Assembly (NCBI GenBank): GCA_023404095.1
Contig: JAEYDD010000024.1
Coordinates: forward strand, 1 to 6,155
DNA length: 6,155 bases
From: Pseudomonadota bacterium
GTDB taxonomy: Bacteria > Pseudomonadota > Alphaproteobacteria > Rhizobiales > Rhizobiaceae
Direction: 5' to 3'
The first letter of the stretch is position 1, and each line of letters starts with the position of its first letter. Under the pieces are notes generated by a model, which worked only from the letters and a program-made list of their open reading frames with translations, did no database searches and was not told where the DNA came from. This document shows positions 1-5,218 of this stretch, piece after piece. The translations under genes and the position numbers were made by a program.

Positions 1-28
1 TGTAGCTAACACTTGAAAAGGGACCCGG
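1..28 (+). repeat. IS21 left terminal inverted repeat
   Basis: The first 28 bases are the exact reverse complement of 2580-2607, with the first mismatch at position 29. The terminal dinucleotides are TG and CA, as is usual in IS21. This is the expected IstA cleavage and binding end. Confidence 0.95.
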
Positions 29-32
29 AACA

Positions 33-54
33 ACATTTAAAAAGTGCCCCACCC
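33..54 (+). repeat. Inner (second) IS-end repeat, left copy
   Basis: Bases 33-54 match the reverse complement of 2555-2576 at 17 of 22 positions, with CATTT, AAA, GTG and CCACCC cores shared. IS21 ends are known to carry more than one repeat acting as transposase binding sites, and this pair fits that pattern. The last bases run into a perfect ACCCATGGGT palindrome (51-60). Confidence 0.6.
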
Positions 55-113
55 ATGGGTATGTTTAACCGAACAAAATTGGTATATTCATAAAAACCAA
101 TGGCGTTCATAAT

Positions 114-1736
114 ATGTACCACATGGAAGAAAGAGATTCCATAATTCTCGCCTATAGGCGTGACGGATTGAGCATCCGTGAGATCGCCCGTCGTAACGGC
201 ATGAGCCGCAAGACTGTACGCAAGTATCTCCGGGCTTTCGAACAAGCGGTCGGTGACAACCCCGATGCGGAAGCAATGGACACGTACCTGCAGCAGCCGG
301 TGCGCTATGACAGCAGCAAACGTGTCCGCAGAGTGATGAACCAGCAGGTGATGGAGGCGATAGACGGCTTCATGGCCCGCAACCGGTCTAATGCCGCGGC
401 CGGATTGCGCAAGCAGCAGATGCGCAAGATTGACATGTGGCGCCGGTTGCGCGATCAAGGCATAGAGATTGCCTATTCGACGGTATGCCAGTATGTCCGT
501 GCATTGGAAGTGGCGGTGTCCGCTCCAGCCAAGTCCCCGGCGGCGTTCATCCGCCAGGAGTATGAACCGGGGTTCCGGTGCGAGTTTGACTGGGGCGTGC
601 TGACACTTTGGATTGCCGGTGTCAAGACGAAGCTGCACATGGCCGTGTTCACGATGAACCATAGCAACCTGCGGCGGGCATACCTGTTCTCCCGCGAGGA
701 CACGTTGGCCCTGATGGAAGCACACCGCAACTGCTTCCGTGCTTTGGGGGGCACGCCGCAAGTAATGGCCTACGATAACATGCGGGTGGCCGTCAAGAAG
801 TTCCTTGGACAGGAGCGCGAACATACCGATGCCCTGCGCCGCATGGAACTCCACTATTGTTTCACCCCTCATTTCTGTAATCCGCGTTCGGGATGGGAGA
901 AAGGTAAGGTGGAGCGTTCGGTGGAACATATCCGCCGGCGGGCTTTCGCCTATGATGTCCGTTTCGGTTCGCTGGAGCAGGCGCAGTGTCATCTTGACAA
1001 GGTCTGTGACAGGCTCAACGGGGAGGCTTCCAACATGTCTGCGCAAGAGAAGAAGGAGCGCGTACAGGCCGATATTGCGGCTTTGCGGCCGCTTGACCAC
1101 GGTGACATGGGCTGCTTTGAGCAGCGGCATGCCCGTGTCGGGAAGTATTCCACCATTACCGTCGATGGTGTGCATTACTCTGTGCCTGACCGGCTTGTCG
1201 GTCGGGAGGTACCCATAAAGATGTATTCCGAGCGTATTGTCGTGCTTGACGGTCGCGACAAGGTAGCCACGCATGTACGCTCCCGGCGTCTCGGTGACTG
1301 GTGTATCGACCTGATGCACTATCTGGGCACGTTCCTTCGCAAGCCTGCGGCGTTGGGACGAACCACGGCCATGCGACAGGTACACCCGGACGTGGCGGCA
1401 CTGTTTCGCAAACATTTTACGGATTCTCCCAGATCGTTTGTCGAACTGCTCGTGTTTACCCGTGACAACCAGCGCACTTATGCCGACATACTGGCTGCGG
1501 CAGACCGTCTGTCCTCCCGGGGACTCAAACGCCTGTCTTCCGAACAATTGAGCGCCGAGATGCTGGCCAGTGACGGCAATGGAACCGCAAACGTCCGTCA
1601 AGACGCGGCCACCCTGACCCCGTCCGATCCACAACAGACCGCCATTGAAGAATCGGCCTCACAGACATTGGACACACTTTCGGCGATGATCGGATGTGGC
1701 GCCACACAACAACCTGTAAACAAAGTTACCGTCTAA
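114..1736 (+). CDS. istA: IS21-family transposase IstA
   Basis: A 540-residue DDE transposase that cuts and joins the IS ends. A helix-turn-helix lies at about residues 14-42 (the SIREIARRNGMSRKTVRKYL segment), followed by a second DNA-binding region. The RNase H-like core has D159 in EFDWG, D221 in AYDNMR and E267 in GKVERSVEHIRR. These are spaced as in IS21 transposases (about 61 and 45 residues between them). A small beta-barrel domain follows (about 339-391). Length is normal for IstA. The start is ATG at 114, and a second in-frame ATG at 123 (residue 4) is equally possible because neither has a clear ribosome-binding site. istB begins 21 bp after its stop, so the two are probably co-transcribed. 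A hairpin (ATTGGT 78-83 with ACCAAT 96-101) sits just upstream. A long antisense frame covers most of the gene and is a GC-composition artefact. Confidence 0.95.
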   Translation: MYHMEERDSIILAYRRDGLSIREIARRNGMSRKTVRKYLRAFEQAVGDNPDAEAMDTYLQQPVRYDSSKRVRRVMNQQVMEAIDGFMARNRSNAAAGLRKQQMRKIDMWRRLRDQGIEIAYSTVCQYVRALEVAVSAPAKSPAAFIRQEYEPGFRCEFDWGVLTLWIAGVKTKLHMAVFTMNHSNLRRAYLFSREDTLALMEAHRNCFRALGGTPQVMAYDNMRVAVKKFLGQEREHTDALRRMELHYCFTPHFCNPRSGWEKGKVERSVEHIRRRAFAYDVRFGSLEQAQCHLDKVCDRLNGEASNMSAQEKKERVQADIAALRPLDHGDMGCFEQRHARVGKYSTITVDGVHYSVPDRLVGREVPIKMYSERIVVLDGRDKVATHVRSRRLGDWCIDLMHYLGTFLRKPAALGRTTAMRQVHPDVAALFRKHFTDSPRSFVELLVFTRDNQRTYADILAAADRLSSRGLKRLSSEQLSAEMLASDGNGTANVRQDAATLTPSDPQQTAIEESASQTLDTLSAMIGCGATQQPVNKVTV

Positions 1737-1757
1737 CAACATAAAAATTGCATAGCA

Positions 1758-2534
1758 ATGGAACAAAACGAAAATCAAGACTCCATACGCGAACGGATAC
1801 GTGCGTATGCCTTCGACCTCAAACTCCCTCTGGTACGACGCGACATCGACCTGCTTATACAGCAAGGACTTGATGAACGATGGAACCTGTGGATGTTCAC
1901 GGCCGAACTCCTGCGTCAGGAAAAAGAAAACCGCTCGGAGAACCAGCGTCGGCATCGCATCAAAAATGCCGCGTTCCCACAGTTGCGATACCTCAACGAA
2001 ATAGACACGGACGCGCTTCCGCCAGAAGCGCGGAAGGCCTTGCCAAACCTTGAGACACTTGATTTCATCAAGGAAGGGCGCAACCTTATACTATACGGGA
2101 ATCCCGGTACCGGAAAGACCCATCTGGCTACAGCCTTGGGGATTGCGGCCTGTAACGCGGGATACTCCGTACTGTTCACTTCCGTGCCCAGACTGCTTAC
2201 GCAGATAAGGGAATGCCGGAACGCAATGACACTAAGGGCACTCGAGAACAAGTTCGAACGATACGACATGGTCATCTGCGACGAGTTCGGATACGTTTCT
2301 TGTGACAAGGCGGGAGCGGAGATGTTGTTCAACCATCTGTCACTCAGAACTGACAAGAAAACAACCGTCATTACAACAAATCTCGCATTCAACAGATGGG
2401 ACGAGATTATTGCAGACAAAGTACTAGTTACAGCAATGGTAGACAGGCTAACGCACAAGGCGATTCTACTGAACATGACGGGAAAATCGTACAGAATGAA
2501 AGAAACACAAGATATGATAAATAAACAAATTTAA
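1758..2534 (+). CDS. istB: IS21-family transposition ATPase IstB
   Basis: A 258-residue AAA+ ATPase related to DnaC. In IS21 it assembles on DNA, selects the target and stimulates IstA. Visible motifs are an N-terminal IstB region (1-75), Walker A GNPGTGKTH (114-122), Walker B MVICDEFGY (171-179), a sensor-1-like TTN (206-208), and a C-terminal MVDRLTHKAILLNMTGKSYR segment (227-246) that carries the arginine-finger and sensor-2 region. Length is normal and all motifs are present, so it should be functional. It starts 21 bp after istA. No terminator is seen after its TAA, and a promoter-like -7 box overlaps the next few bases. Confidence 0.95.
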   Translation: MEQNENQDSIRERIRAYAFDLKLPLVRRDIDLLIQQGLDERWNLWMFTAELLRQEKENRSENQRRHRIKNAAFPQLRYLNEIDTDALPPEARKALPNLETLDFIKEGRNLILYGNPGTGKTHLATALGIAACNAGYSVLFTSVPRLLTQIRECRNAMTLRALENKFERYDMVICDEFGYVSCDKAGAEMLFNHLSLRTDKKTTVITTNLAFNRWDEIIADKVLVTAMVDRLTHKAILLNMTGKSYRMKETQDMINKQI

Positions 2535-2535
2535 T

Positions 2536-2543
2536 TAACTTTG
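2536..2543 (+). promoter_or_regulatory. Possible outward promoter -7 box in the IS right end
   Basis: TAACTTTG is an exact match to the Bacteroides -7 consensus TAnnTTTG, placed just after the istB stop and reading out of the element. No TTTG is seen 19-21 bases upstream, so the -33 half is missing or degenerate. Outward promoters in Bacteroides insertion sequences are well known for activating neighbouring genes. Here the downstream gene would be the NA37 gene. Confidence 0.3.
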
Positions 2544-2554
2544 CAAAACCTATC

Positions 2555-2576
2555 GGGTGGTACACGTTTCAAATGC
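2555..2576 (-). repeat. Inner (second) IS-end repeat, right copy
   Basis: This is the counterpart of 33-54, with 17 of 22 matching bases in inverted orientation. It lies between the istB stop and the terminal repeat and is probably a second IstA binding site. Confidence 0.6.
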
Positions 2577-2579
2577 TAC

Positions 2580-2607
2580 CCGGGTCCCTTTTCAAGTGTT
2601 AGCTACA
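2580..2607 (-). repeat. IS21 right terminal inverted repeat
   Basis: This is an exact reverse complement of bases 1-28 and fixes the right edge of the element at 2607. In the reading frame of the neighbouring ATPase remnant it supplies a TAG stop at 2600-2602, so no fusion protein can run from the IS into the remnant. Confidence 0.95.
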
Positions 2608-2905
2608 GTTCCTTTTTATAGACCAACCAAGTGTTCCATATTATGAGAATAAGGATTCTGATAAATCAAATGATAAGTCAAAGCTCCAAGATGCTTTTAG
2701 TGTTATCAATAGTTTTATGAAAGAAATGGTAGAGGATTGGAATCAGGATTTTCAAATTCTTCTTATTGAACATGCAGATGAGTCATTTTGGACTGGAGAC
2801 AATAAACTTGAGTACTTTACTACTAAAGCAAATTTTGATGGTGACAATGCTTTAGTTCCTTTTCATGTAATTAAAAAAAAGAAATATGAAAATAACAATA
2901 GATAG
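2608..2905 (+). pseudogene. 3' remnant of DUF3732-type ABC/SMC-like ATPase (ABC-3C system)
   Basis: From the IS edge the frame beginning at 2609 reads 98 codons to TAG (2903-2905) and gives the C-terminal end of a P-loop ATPase. FLFIDQPSVPYY (2609-2644) is a Walker B segment of the DQPS type, and QILLIEHAD (2753-2779, His codon 2771-2773) is the H-loop. The end is W-rich and closes with ALVPFHVIKKKK. This combination matches DUF3732, the ATPase of ABC-three-component conflict systems. The family assignment is from memory of its motifs. Walker A, the coiled coil and the signature motif would lie left of the IS and are not visible. The IS puts an in-frame TAG at 2600-2602. An internal ATG at 2717 could start a 62-residue piece that lacks Walker B and so would not be an active ATPase. 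The gene overlaps the next one by 20 bp, which indicates an operon. Confidence 0.65.
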
Positions 2906-3944
2906 TATAGAAAAAATGATAGTTCATCATGTCGGCAATAAATCTAATGGAGAAGGTGTCGGCTTTTCAGAAAAAAATGTAAATTTAGAAGGTATAGAAC
3001 AAGATATTAAGAAACTCCTTAGAAAATCTTTTGAGATGGATGACTTATTTCGTTTTTATTTTGAGTCTACTATTGATCTTAATCCTATTTATTCTTTTTG
3101 TAAAACTATATTTAACGATAATGATAGTTTTATTGCGCAGAGTAAACATATTGCGAAGATTCTTTATGAAAGTTCGAATCATCCTAAAATTAAATCAGGA
3201 GATGTCAGTATATTATACTTAAAGGGGTGCACTGTAGGGGATAATACATGCGATGCAATTGGAATTTTGAAGTCTGAAACCAAACAAGAAATTTTGCAAA
3301 TAGAAAGGTGTTCCGATGGTTTTACAGCTAAGAAAACAGAAGGGATTAGTCTTTCTAAGATAGATAAGGGTTGTATTATTTTCAATATAAATGAAAGTGA
3401 GGGTTATCAAGTTACTGTTATTGATAAGACCTCAAGAATGGGAGATACTAAGTATTGGAAAGATTCATTTTTGCACGTAAAGTCTTATAATGGTGCTTAT
3501 CATCAAACGAAAAGCTTAGTAGATGTGTGTAAAGACTTTATTAATACAGAGGTTTCGGGTAACAAGGGTCTGACAAAAGTGGAGAAGGCTATGATTGCAG
3601 TCAGGGCAAAGAAGGCACTTCTGGAAAATGAAATATTGACACTCGAACAATATACAGAAGAAGTCTTTCAAGACACAAAGCTTATTGGAAAATTTAATGA
3701 CTACATTTTAAAAAATGGTTTTGAGAATCATATCCAAAATTCAGGTAATGTAACAATAGAACGTAAAGCTATTAAGAAAGCAAAAACGAAAGTAGAAACT
3801 ATTAAATTAGATGAAAACTTTGATATTAGTATTCATGGTGGTGAATACCAAATAGAGAGAGGTTATGACGAGAATGCTGGAATGAATTATTATAAACTTT
3901 TTTTAAAAAAGAAAGGTAGAAAAAAGGACAGATTTATTGTATGA
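2886..3944 (+). CDS. NA37 (NdpA/YejK-like) nucleoid-associated protein
   Basis: A complete 352-residue protein of the 37-kDa nucleoid-associated family. Family hallmarks visible here are an N-terminal MIVHHVGNKSNGEGVGFSE (11-29), a middle segment around SILYLKG (108-114) and CDAIGILKSE (122-131), ISLSKIDKGCIIFN (154-167), the conserved AKYW-like DTKYWKDSFLHV (187-198), and a C-terminal block IKLDENFDISIHGGEYQIERGYDENAGMNYYKLFLKKK (306-343). The E. coli relative binds DNA and the nucleoid; the biochemical role of Bacteroidetes members is not established. The start codon lies inside the ATPase remnant, 20 bp before its stop, after an A-rich stretch. This suggests translational coupling to the upstream ATPase and shared function. 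The gene is AT-rich like the remnant and unlike the IS. It seems intact, but its original promoter would have been upstream of the IS, so expression may now depend on the IS. Confidence 0.85.
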   Translation: MKITIDSIEKMIVHHVGNKSNGEGVGFSEKNVNLEGIEQDIKKLLRKSFEMDDLFRFYFESTIDLNPIYSFCKTIFNDNDSFIAQSKHIAKILYESSNHPKIKSGDVSILYLKGCTVGDNTCDAIGILKSETKQEILQIERCSDGFTAKKTEGISLSKIDKGCIIFNINESEGYQVTVIDKTSRMGDTKYWKDSFLHVKSYNGAYHQTKSLVDVCKDFINTEVSGNKGLTKVEKAMIAVRAKKALLENEILTLEQYTEEVFQDTKLIGKFNDYILKNGFENHIQNSGNVTIERKAIKKAKTKVETIKLDENFDISIHGGEYQIERGYDENAGMNYYKLFLKKKGRKKDRFIV

Positions 3945-3997
3945 CAAATGTATTCTTCATCACCGTATTGCAACAGTTCAAAAGAAATGCATATGAT

Positions 3998-4013
3998 TTA
4001 TTTGTACAAATAA
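3998..4013. repeat. Perfect 16-bp palindrome
   Basis: TTATTTGTACAAATAA is its own reverse complement with no loop, 53 bp after the NA37 stop. The lack of a loop and of a clear U-run argues against a simple terminator. A dimeric regulator site is possible, but the high AT content makes chance a real alternative. Confidence 0.45.
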
Positions 4014-4230
4014 TTTATTTATGATGGAAAAATACAAATGATATATTGAGGATATGTATTTACAAGAACATCTTTGGAAATTTAGAAAAAAATATTTTGT
4101 AGTAGAATTGTTAAATAAAGCAAAATGCAGAGAATAGTGAGTTTTTGTATTTAACAATTAGCCTAGAATTAGCAAATGTGTGGCAAAATTATTTTGTGAT
4201 AAGAAGAGTTGAACTTTAATTTTTTAAGTA

Positions 4231-4254
4231 TACTAGTTATAAAAAAAACTGGTA
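4231..4254. repeat. Hairpin next to promoter
   Basis: TACTAGTT (4231-4238) can pair with AACTGGTA (4247-4254) over 8 bp including one G-U wobble, with an A-rich 8-nt loop. It ends 3 bases before the TTTG -33 element at 4258, so it may be an operator. No U-run follows it on the + strand, so it is not a forward terminator. Confidence 0.35.
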
Positions 4255-4257
4255 GAC

Positions 4258-4288
4258 TTTGCTATTGTTATAATTATTTCTATCTTTG
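4258..4288 (+). promoter_or_regulatory. Consensus Bacteroides promoter (TTTG-N19-TATCTTTG)
   Basis: The -33 TTTG (4258-4261) is followed after exactly 19 bases by the -7 box TATCTTTG (4281-4288). This is a full match to the Bacteroides vegetative promoter, TTTG and TAnnTTTG at 19-21 bp spacing, and is the best promoter in the window. Transcription would start near 4295 and run rightward across the attachment-site scar to the terminator at 4482-4513. No sizeable gene lies in that span. In a circular form of the element the promoter would instead face the left-end genes. Confidence 0.7.
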
Positions 4289-4353
4289 TATAGTAATGTT
4301 GAGATGAACGGACATCATGAAGACGATGTGAGACTGAATCAGACAAACTTCAG

Positions 4354-4371
4354 TTACTAAAACATTACTAA
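4354..4371 (+). repeat. Paired TTACTAA direct repeats near the att scar
   Basis: TTACTAA occurs at 4354-4360 and again at 4365-4371, with starts 11 bp apart (about one helical turn), some 60 bp left of the tRNA-like core. Short helically phased repeats beside an att core are typical of arm-type integrase or excisionase sites, but the motif is short and AT-rich. Confidence 0.3.
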
Positions 4372-4432
4372 GAGTAAAATTGACATTATTATAACCTTGT
4401 AAATAAGGAACTTGTGGAGAAAAGGTTCTTAA

Positions 4433-4447
4433 CCCTGTCTCTCCGCA
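4433..4447 (+). other. tRNA-Ser 3'-end fragment, probable integration attachment site
   Basis: CCCTGTCTCTCCGCA reads as the 3' half of a tRNA T-stem (CCCTG), a 7-base acceptor strand (TCTCTCC) and the discriminator G73 typical of tRNA-Ser. The acceptor's partner GGAGAGA and the tRNA body are absent. To the left the T-arm degenerates: AAAGG TTCTTAA cannot fully pair with CCCTG. About 34 bp to the right lies a strong terminator, as expected after a tRNA gene. The 13 bases at 4434-4446 agree with the att core I recall for NBU2, a Bacteroides element that integrates in the 3' end of tRNA-Ser genes. I infer the right-end scar of an element, with the intact tRNA at its other end outside the window. 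Confidence 0.6.
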
Positions 4448-4481
4448 GAGCTCCAAAGACAAAAAGGATTCAAAGTATGAC

Positions 4482-4513
4482 AAATCCCGTAAAACCTTGA
4501 TTTTACGGGATTT
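4482..4513 (+). terminator. Strong rho-independent terminator
   Basis: AAATCCCGTAAAA (4482-4494) pairs perfectly with TTTTACGGGATTT (4501-4513) around a 6-nt loop, and a U-rich run (4511-4520) follows on the + strand. Lying just beyond the tRNA-Ser 3' fragment, it is probably the original terminator of the tRNA gene. Confidence 0.9.
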
Positions 4514-4536
4514 TTTATTTCTCTTCTCGGACATCT

Positions 4537-4570
4537 ATCAGTAATTTGGGTTATATAATCAGTAATCTGG
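4537..4570 (+). promoter_or_regulatory. Two 13-bp direct repeats with 21-bp period, likely activator site
   Basis: ATCAGTAATTTGG (4537-4549) and ATCAGTAATCTGG (4558-4570) differ at one base, and their starts are 21 bp apart, two helical turns. They sit directly upstream of the -7 box at 4596, which has no good -33 element. This layout is typical of AraC-family activators that replace a weak -33 contact. No regulator gene is in the window, so the identity of the binder is inferred. Confidence 0.5.
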
Positions 4571-4595
4571 ATACCTATGTAATAATAATACCCGC

Positions 4596-4603
4596 TACTT
4601 TTG
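4596..4603 (+). promoter_or_regulatory. Promoter -7 box of the flavodoxin operon
   Basis: TACTTTTG matches TAnnTTTG and lies 49 bp before the flavodoxin ATG. No TTTG occurs at 19-21 bp upstream, which suggests an activator-dependent promoter, in keeping with the direct repeats just before it. Confidence 0.5.
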
Positions 4604-4652
4604 TATCGCTATAACAATTGGATTTATATGTTTCAACTAAATAATATATCGT

Positions 4653-5189
4653 ATGAAAAGATTGGTGTTGTTTATGATGGCAGTTATGCTGTTGTCTATT
4701 ACTGTTAACGCACAGAAAAAAGGTGGTAAGACACTGGTAGCTTATTTCTCGGCAACGGGAACAACGGCAAGGGCTGCCAAGTTGGTGGCAGAAGCTGTTG
4801 ATGGGACCCTCTACGAAATACAGCCTGCGAAAAAGTACACGGCTGCTGATTTGGACTGGCACGACAAAGCTTCGCGCAGCAGTGTGGAGATGTCGGATTC
4901 CAAATCACGTCCTGCATTGTATTCTAAATTGGGAAGTCTCGCGGAGTATGATACCATATATATAGGTTTTCCTATTTGGTGGAATTTGGCTCCAAGAATC
5001 ATCAATACATTTATAGAAAGCGGTGATTTTGTAGGTAAAACGGTTATTCCATTCGCCACTTCGGGAAGCAGCAGTATTTCTAATGCAGAAAAGGAATTGC
5101 AGACGAATTACCCCGGCATAAACTGGGGAAAAGGCAGGCTGCTGAATGGAGCGAGCCGGGAAACTGTCAAGCAATGGATTAAGAAATGA
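4653..5189 (+). CDS. Exported flavodoxin (flavodoxin-like FMN protein)
   Basis: A 178-residue protein. Residues 1-20 form a signal peptide: KR, then a hydrophobic run to VNA, with likely signal peptidase I cleavage before Q21. There is no lipobox cysteine. The flavodoxin fold starts at TLVAYFSATGTTARAAKLVAEAVDG (27-51), where SATGTT (33-38) is the FMN phosphate-binding loop. The second flavin-contact loop is around GFPIWWNLAP (105-114), and PFATSGSSS (133-141) is the third. These features fit the Flavodoxin_4-type family common in Bacteroides. Flavodoxins classically carry electrons in the cytoplasm, so the signal peptide points to a periplasmic or envelope redox role. The start at 4653 is chosen because it begins the signal peptide; no strong ribosome-binding site is present. 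A hydrolase gene follows after 29 bp, probably in the same operon. Confidence 0.9.
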   Translation: MKRLVLFMMAVMLLSITVNAQKKGGKTLVAYFSATGTTARAAKLVAEAVDGTLYEIQPAKKYTAADLDWHDKASRSSVEMSDSKSRPALYSKLGSLAEYDTIYIGFPIWWNLAPRIINTFIESGDFVGKTVIPFATSGSSSISNAEKELQTNYPGINWGKGRLLNGASRETVKQWIKK

Positions 5190-5218
5190 ATTTCCAACCG
5201 AAACTTAAAGAAGTAGAG

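Larger units (their letters stand above)
1..2607 (+). mobile_element. IS21-family insertion sequence, complete
   Basis: A 2607-bp element begins TGTAGC and ends GCTACA. It is bounded by perfect 28-bp inverted repeats and carries only the two genes typical of IS21, istA (DDE transposase) and istB (AAA+ ATPase), in the usual order and strand. Its GC-rich coding sequence contrasts with the AT-rich DNA to the right. IS21 elements move by copying out a circle or tandem intermediate and usually create short target duplications. The right flank starts GTTCCTTT (2608-2615), but the left flank is outside the window, so the duplication cannot be checked. Both ORFs are intact with all catalytic motifs, so the copy looks potentially active. 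It lies immediately next to the 3' part of an ATPase gene, which it has interrupted or truncated. Confidence 0.95.
3945..4257. other. AT-rich intergenic stretch without a supported gene
   Basis: About 310 bases of very AT-rich DNA follow the NA37 gene. All forward and reverse reading frames are short and show no recognisable domain. The longest forward candidate is 27 codons (4054-4137, MYLQEHLWKFRKK start) and has only a poorly spaced GAGG before it. The stretch holds a perfect palindrome and a hairpin, listed separately. No terminator for the NA37 operon is evident. Confidence 0.6.
4295..4513 (+). ncRNA. Possible short transcript between promoter and terminator
   Basis: A consensus promoter at 4258-4288 and a strong intrinsic terminator at 4482-4513 predict an RNA of roughly 220 nt. 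It contains an 18-codon frame (4304-4360, MNGHHEDDVRLNQTNFSY) whose ATG lies about 9 nt from the likely start of transcription, then paired TTACTAA repeats and the tRNA 3' fragment. It could be a small RNA or a leader orphaned by integration. The +1 site is estimated from the -7 box. No known RNA family was recognised. Confidence 0.3.

Noticed and set aside
6..1634. 542-codon open frame on the minus strand opposite istA
   Set aside because: It is the antisense of a clearly conserved transposase gene with DDE motifs, has no recognisable domains, and arises from GC-rich codon composition with few antisense stops.
1916..2476. 186-codon minus-strand frame opposite istB
   Set aside because: It overlaps the Walker A and B coding region of istB and has no motifs of its own.
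4054..4137. 27-codon forward frame (MYLQEHLWKFRKK start)
   Set aside because: It is short, in AT-rich DNA, and its GAGG lies too close to the ATG. There is no promoter match, so chance is likely.
4411..4447. Complete tRNA gene
   Set aside because: Only the 3' T-stem strand, acceptor strand and discriminator are present; D-arm, anticodon arm and 5' acceptor strand are missing.
4280..4534. 84-codon minus-strand frame in the intergenic region
   Set aside because: It reads through the terminator hairpin, the tRNA-like fragment and the forward promoter, and it has no recognisable domain.
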